NCBI GenBank assembly: GCA_046719065.1
Contig: JBDNDP010000015.1
Coordinates: 1-64,000, forward strand
Direction: 5' to 3'
Source: Flexifilum sp046719065
Lineage (GTDB): Bacteria; Chloroflexota; Anaerolineae; Aggregatilineales; Phototrophicaceae
DNA: 64,000 bases
Made by a program: the position numbers and the translations under genes
Notes under the pieces: generated by a model
What the model was told of the DNA's origin: nothing
The model's database searches: none
What the model saw: only the letters and a program-made list of their open reading frames with translations
Shown here: in pieces, positions 60,036 through 64,000 of the stretch
Layout: every line of letters begins with the position of its first letter
Numbering within the stretch: the stretch's first letter is position 1

Positions 60036-63000
60036 GTGAACGCACCCGTCGATTTCATCAATTTGCTCGTTCGCCCGCCGGGTGACCTTTTCTACTATCT
60101 CGCCGTATTTGGCCTCAGTCAAGTGGCCTTGTTCATGGCTTTAGGCCAGCGCATGCGTCGCAAGCGCGAGCGGCCGCCTCAGCGCTATACAACGGCTGCG
60201 GTTGGTGCAGTGATCGTTTGGGCGTTGCTGATGCTTGGGGCTATGGTAGCACTGCTTGCTAACCAGAGCGCGAATGTCATCTTACCGCCCACGGAACGGT
60301 TGGCTCATGTCGTCACGACGCTGCTGATGGGGTGGGCATTTTTGACCGCCGACAGCGCGCGTTGGGATCGCCTTTCGCGCTGGTTGCTGCCTGCTCTACT
60401 CAGTTTAGTCATCATCGGTTTTATGTTCACGGCGTTAGACTGGGTGGGAGCAGCCGCGAACCAATCATTTGCAACCAGCTCCTATGGCGTCGCGTGGGCT
60501 TTTATCCCCGCAGTTTTTGCTCTCTTGGGAGTGCTGGTCACGCTTGCTTATTTTCGTGAAGTGGTCGATGCGCCGCTGAAAGCTTTATTCTTCGTCCTCA
60601 TCTTGATCGGTTATGGCGGTGCGCTGCTTCAGTTTTGGCAGGGGACGCTCGAGGGCGATTACGCTGGCCTGCCTCGCTTGACGTTTCTGACCGCACTTCT
60701 TATCGTGCCTGTGGCGATCTATCGGATGATCATCGCTAGTTTGGACAGCCCTATCTTGCCTCAAGCCGCTCCAGTCTCGGTTGGCGCAAACAGCACAACG
60801 ATGGCCGCGCCTGATGTGGTGCGTGGCGCTGGCGGGGAGCGCGAGTCTGCCCTAATGATGAAGGCGCTCGGCCTGATGCTGGAACAGGCGACGCCTGACA
60901 GCATCCCAGATCGGATCGTACAGGCTGTGCTGCAAACGGTGAAAGCGGACGTCGGCGCGCTGCTTGTCGTGCAAGATGCCAATTATGCTGATGTAACCCA
61001 CGGCTTTGATCGGACGTTTGACCGGCCGCTAGCCGGTATCTCGCTCAATCTAGCTGACCAGCCGACGCTGGTTAATGCGATTGAACGGCGTTTGCAGCGC
61101 CCCCTCTATCCTGATCGCAATCCCGAAGAACTGCGCGACTTATATACCCGTCTCGATATCGAAGCGATTGGCCCCACTTATTTTCAGCCGCTCGTCCACG
61201 AGCGCGAGCTGCTCGCCATCTTGCTCGTTGGGCTGCCCTACGCTGGCCGTGAACTGGCCGAGGCCGAGCAAGAGTTGTTAAAGGGCATCGGCATCATTTC
61301 AGCAAATTTGCTCGCTTTGAGCAATGCGGCGCGCGATGCTCGGCTCGAGGCCGAAAGCCGCGTTATTCAGGCGATGATACGAGGCGTCTCGCCAGATGCG
61401 ATTGACGACGATAGTTTCATCGCCATCTGGCAGGAACTACAAGGCGAGCTGGAGACCGCGCGCGATCAGATTCAGCAGCTCTCGCGGCAGGTGACCGAGC
61501 TGAAATTGGCGCTCGATGACGAACGCAGCCGCGTGGCGCAGACGCTCAGCGACACTGCCGAGGGGCAGTCGATCTCTCAACGCATCATTTTGCTCAACGA
61601 GGAACACCAGCGCCTGCTCGAGGAACGAGAGCGATTGGCAGCGCGGCTGCGCGAGGCCGAAACGACCCTTGCCAGCTTAACAACCGACGACAGCGGCGCG
61701 ATCGTCAAGTCGATGGTCGATATCTTGCGGCGGGAGAAAGAAGACCTGCTCGCCGAACGCGATCGCCTGCAGGCGCAGCTTCTAACCATGCGCGAGCGCG
61801 GTGAGCTGGCTGAGCCGGACGCTATACAAGATCTACTCGCGCGCATGGCCGAAGAGAAGACGCGCACCGAGGTCGAGCGCGATCGTTTGAGCGCGATGCT
61901 GCAAGATATTGAGACGCAGCTTAGTGCCCTCGGTGTGCCCGATGGCGCAGCCGGGCTAACTGCCTTGATCACCCAGCTTTACGAGCAGCGTGCTGCGCTG
62001 CAATCGCGCAATGAGGCCCTGCGTCGAGAACGTGATGCGCTGTTGAGCGGGCGTAGCGACGCATCCTTGATCGGAGCGGCAGCCAGCGACCGTCAGATCG
62101 AAGCGCTACAGCATGATCTTGCGCGGTTGGCCGCCGACCGTGAAGCAGCCACCAAGCAGCGTGATAGGTTGCGAGCAGAGCGCGATGAGCTGCTGGCACG
62201 CCTAGAGTCGATGCGCGAGCAGTACACTCGCTTGCTCGCCGAGGCGACCGCATTTGAACAGGAGCTTACCGAAGCCCATGAGGAACAGCGGCTGCTGCGC
62301 GCTCAGATTCAGCAGTTGGTCGATGAGCGCTCGCGGTTGATGCGTGAGCGCGACCGGCTGATCGCCGAATACAGTGCGATTGGAAGTGAGCGCGAGCAGC
62401 TTCTGGCGCGCATTGAAGGGGATCGCGACCGGCTTCAACAGTTGGGGGAAGATGGCGTTGGTGCTTTAACGGCTATGATCGACGAATTGTCAGCGCAGCG
62501 CGGCGCACTAGAACGTGAACTGGTCGAGACGCGCAATCAGCTTGCGGCGGTCGAGGAGCATCTGGAAGTGATGCGGATTCGAGCTGCAAATGTCCAGCCG
62601 CAAGTCGTTTACCGGCCCGATAATCCTGAAGTGATGCTGGGCATGGTTCAAGAGCTGCGCACACCGATGACCTCGATCATGGGCTATGTGGATTTGATCT
62701 TGAACGAGTCGGCCGGCATCCTCGGGGAGATGCAGCGCAAGTTTATGCAAAGGGTGGCAGCGAACATTCATCGTTTGGAAGCCATGCTTGATGACCTGAT
62801 CCAGCTTGCGCTGCTCGATGCTGGACGATATAAACTGAACCCAGAGCAGGTTGATGTGGTTGAATTGATTGAAGATGCCATCACGCGAGCCTCCAACCAA
62901 CTGCGCGAAAAGGATCTTACCGTTCATCTCCATCTTGATGATGAAGCGCCTCTGATTTTGGCAGACCGGGGTGCAATCGATCAGATCATCGGTCAGCTGC

Positions 63001-63347
63001 TCACCAATGCATACCTCGTCTCTCCTGCAGGAAGTGAATTGTACATCTCGGCGCGTGCCGAAATGCTGTCACGTGCGGGTGCCGAGCCTGTTCCCTGTTT
63101 GAAACTGTCGGTTGGAGATCGTGGTGGTGGCATCGGGCCAGAAGATCAACCGCACGTTTTCGCTCGCAAATACAAGGCTGAGAATCCGCTCATTCAGGGG
63201 CTGGGTGACACTGGTGTCGGCCTTGCTATCGCAAAAGCGCTGGTTGAGGCGCATGATGGCGAAATTTGGCTGGAAACAGAAACCGGTGTCGGCACAATTT
63301 TTCATGTTGCGCTGCCTGTGCAGCTCACCCCTGAAGTGGAGCATTAG
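60036..63347 (+). CDS. Large coiled-coil histidine-kinase-like sensor, degenerate H-box
   Basis: 1103 residues from GTG 60036, chosen because AGGTGG precedes it and the extended -10 at about 60000 lies downstream of the only earlier start (59976). In order: seven TM helices (about 10-235), a GAF-like domain (about 270-430), a coiled coil of roughly 400 residues rich in RDRL/AERD heptads, a HisKA-like dimerisation helix, and a complete HATPase domain (LLTNA, GDRGGGIG and GDTGVGLAIAKAL). The H-box reads MVQELRTPMTSI: residue 872 is Gln where His is normally phosphorylated. It may regulate a partner kinase rather than phosphorylate itself. Confidence 0.88.
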   Translation: MNAPVDFINLLVRPPGDLFYYLAVFGLSQVALFMALGQRMRRKRERPPQRYTTAAVGAVIVWALLMLGAMVALLANQSANVILPPTERLAHVVTTLLMGWAFLTADSARWDRLSRWLLPALLSLVIIGFMFTALDWVGAAANQSFATSSYGVAWAFIPAVFALLGVLVTLAYFREVVDAPLKALFFVLILIGYGGALLQFWQGTLEGDYAGLPRLTFLTALLIVPVAIYRMIIASLDSPILPQAAPVSVGANSTTMAAPDVVRGAGGERESALMMKALGLMLEQATPDSIPDRIVQAVLQTVKADVGALLVVQDANYADVTHGFDRTFDRPLAGISLNLADQPTLVNAIERRLQRPLYPDRNPEELRDLYTRLDIEAIGPTYFQPLVHERELLAILLVGLPYAGRELAEAEQELLKGIGIISANLLALSNAARDARLEAESRVIQAMIRGVSPDAIDDDSFIAIWQELQGELETARDQIQQLSRQVTELKLALDDERSRVAQTLSDTAEGQSISQRIILLNEEHQRLLEERERLAARLREAETTLASLTTDDSGAIVKSMVDILRREKEDLLAERDRLQAQLLTMRERGELAEPDAIQDLLARMAEEKTRTEVERDRLSAMLQDIETQLSALGVPDGAAGLTALITQLYEQRAALQSRNEALRRERDALLSGRSDASLIGAAASDRQIEALQHDLARLAADREAATKQRDRLRAERDELLARLESMREQYTRLLAEATAFEQELTEAHEEQRLLRAQIQQLVDERSRLMRERDRLIAEYSAIGSEREQLLARIEGDRDRLQQLGEDGVGALTAMIDELSAQRGALERELVETRNQLAAVEEHLEVMRIRAANVQPQVVYRPDNPEVMLGMVQELRTPMTSIMGYVDLILNESAGILGEMQRKFMQRVAANIHRLEAMLDDLIQLALLDAGRYKLNPEQVDVVELIEDAITRASNQLREKDLTVHLHLDDEAPLILADRGAIDQIIGQLLTNAYLVSPAGSELYISARAEMLSRAGAEPVPCLKLSVGDRGGGIGPEDQPHVFARKYKAENPLIQGLGDTGVGLAIAKALVEAHDGEIWLETETGVGTIFHVALPVQLTPEVEH

Positions 63348-63350
63348 CGA

Positions 63351-64000
63351 ATGCGTCGTGACTTTGGAAGTGAAATCACTGTCGCGATCGTTGTCGTAGC
63401 GGTGCTCGCCTTTGCGCTGACGTTTGGCATCATCTTGACTCTGTCCACCATCCCGCCGGAACCGTCGTTGACCGATGTTCCTGAAGCCAGCATTGTGCAA
63501 GAGGCTACAGGCGACGCGGAGAGCATCGACGCCATGTCAACCGCAACCGAGCCGGTGACTCTGGACGAGCCGGTTCCAACCCTTATGCCGCCTACGTTCT
63601 CTCCGGAAATGCCAAGTCCAACGGTTACGCTCACAGCGACTGACACTGCTGTGCCGCCGGGGGAAGTGCCCACGCAGAGCGGTGAATTCTTCAGCGGGGG
63701 AACGGCCACGGCGCTGGCGCAGGCACTGCTGGCAGCCGCGCCCACCGAAACGCCAACCGTCGATGTCGCGGCGACTTTTGCTATACAGGCGACGCGCGTT
63801 GTTCAATTTTTGACAGCAACCGCCGATGCAGCGGCTGCACTCGTGATCGCTAGCTCCGATACCCCGACGCCTTTGCCGACAAACACACCAACGATCACCC
63901 TGACATTTCTTCCGACTACGACGTCCACATTGACGCCGACGGTGACGAATACCTACACAGTCGTTCCGCCTCTATCTCTAACCGCCACTTTTACGGAAAC
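63351..64000 (+). CDS. Anchored Thr/Pro-rich protein, truncated by the window end
   Basis: An open frame of at least 216 codons that runs off the window. One TM helix (about residues 9-31, with a basic MRRD start) is followed by a low-complexity extracytoplasmic region of Thr, Pro, Ala, Val and Ser, including SDTPTPLPTNTPTITLT. Such linkers are abundant in Chloroflexota surface proteins. It starts 4 bases after the sensor gene stop, so the two are probably co-transcribed and could act together at the membrane. No folded domain is reached before the end. Confidence 0.78.
   Translation, partial: MRRDFGSEITVAIVVVAVLAFALTFGIILTLSTIPPEPSLTDVPEASIVQEATGDAESIDAMSTATEPVTLDEPVPTLMPPTFSPEMPSPTVTLTATDTAVPPGEVPTQSGEFFSGGTATALAQALLAAAPTETPTVDVAATFAIQATRVVQFLTATADAAAALVIASSDTPTPLPTNTPTITLTFLPTTTSTLTPTVTNTYTVVPPLSLTATFTE

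Overview
The window is about 55% GC, densely packed and almost wholly chromosomal housekeeping DNA. I infer a Chloroflexota (Anaerolineae-like) bacterium. The signs are an anchored Thr/Pro-rich surface protein, a histidine-kinase-like protein with a degenerate H-box, Mrp/Mbh-type antiporter genes, an unlinked partial nuo cluster, plant-like cystathionine gamma-synthase and threonine synthase, and tight ATGA/GTGA gene coupling. A 16S gene or marker tree would be needed to confirm this. The only mobile DNA seen is a decayed IS3-like transposase fragment at the left edge.

Layout. 0.3-7.5 kb (minus): a nine-gene Mrp-type cation/proton antiporter operon. 7.9-8.7 kb (minus): tRNA-Asp and an ECF-like sigma factor. 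9.0-12.4 kb (plus): a partner-switching set (STAS antagonist, GAF-PP2C phosphatase, anti-sigma kinase, CheY-like regulator) followed by a PfkB kinase. 12.5-21.6 kb: an acyl-CoA synthetase/GNAT fusion, the oxidative pentose-phosphate genes gnd-zwf-pgl, pfkA and acs. 21.6-28.7 kb: a Gfo/Idh oxidoreductase, then an overlapping six-gene run (SRPBCC, CrtI-like desaturase, photolyase, alpha/beta hydrolase, TspO-like protein, SDR) that looks like a light or oxidative-stress operon. 28.7-31.6 kb: argGH. 31.7-43.2 kb: ilvE-ilvBN-ilvC-leuA-leuCD-cimA-leuB. 43.2-45.5 kb (minus): an FHA protein plus a Clp_N/protein-kinase-like fusion. 45.6-49.5 kb: a SAM-I riboswitch with metB, then thrC and thrB. 49.6-55 kb: aldehyde dehydrogenase, iscX, nuoB, nuoCD, nuoI. 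55.1-57.8 kb: a DUF2256 protein, a domain-permuted photolyase-like protein and an Mrp/ApbC iron-sulfur carrier. 57.8-64 kb: a small membrane protein, a beta-lactamase-fold serine hydrolase, a giant coiled-coil histidine-kinase-like protein, and a truncated Thr/Pro-rich protein.

The most interesting signals are non-coding. Upstream of argG is a complete transcription attenuator. It has a consensus promoter, a 29-codon leader peptide with eight Arg codons including a run of four, a 1:2 helix inside that run, a competing antiterminator helix and an intrinsic terminator. Upstream of the ilv-leu operon is a second attenuator whose 25-residue leader peptide has 13 Ile/Leu/Val residues and which also has a mutually exclusive antiterminator and terminator. 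With the SAM riboswitch on metB, three amino-acid pathways in one 18-kb block are each controlled by premature termination, but by different sensors. Other items worth attention are the FHA/Clp_N-kinase pair, the permuted photolyase next to DUF2256, the shared C-terminal tail on NuoB and NuoI, the missing key Glu in the third antiporter subunit, and the His-to-Gln change in the large sensor.
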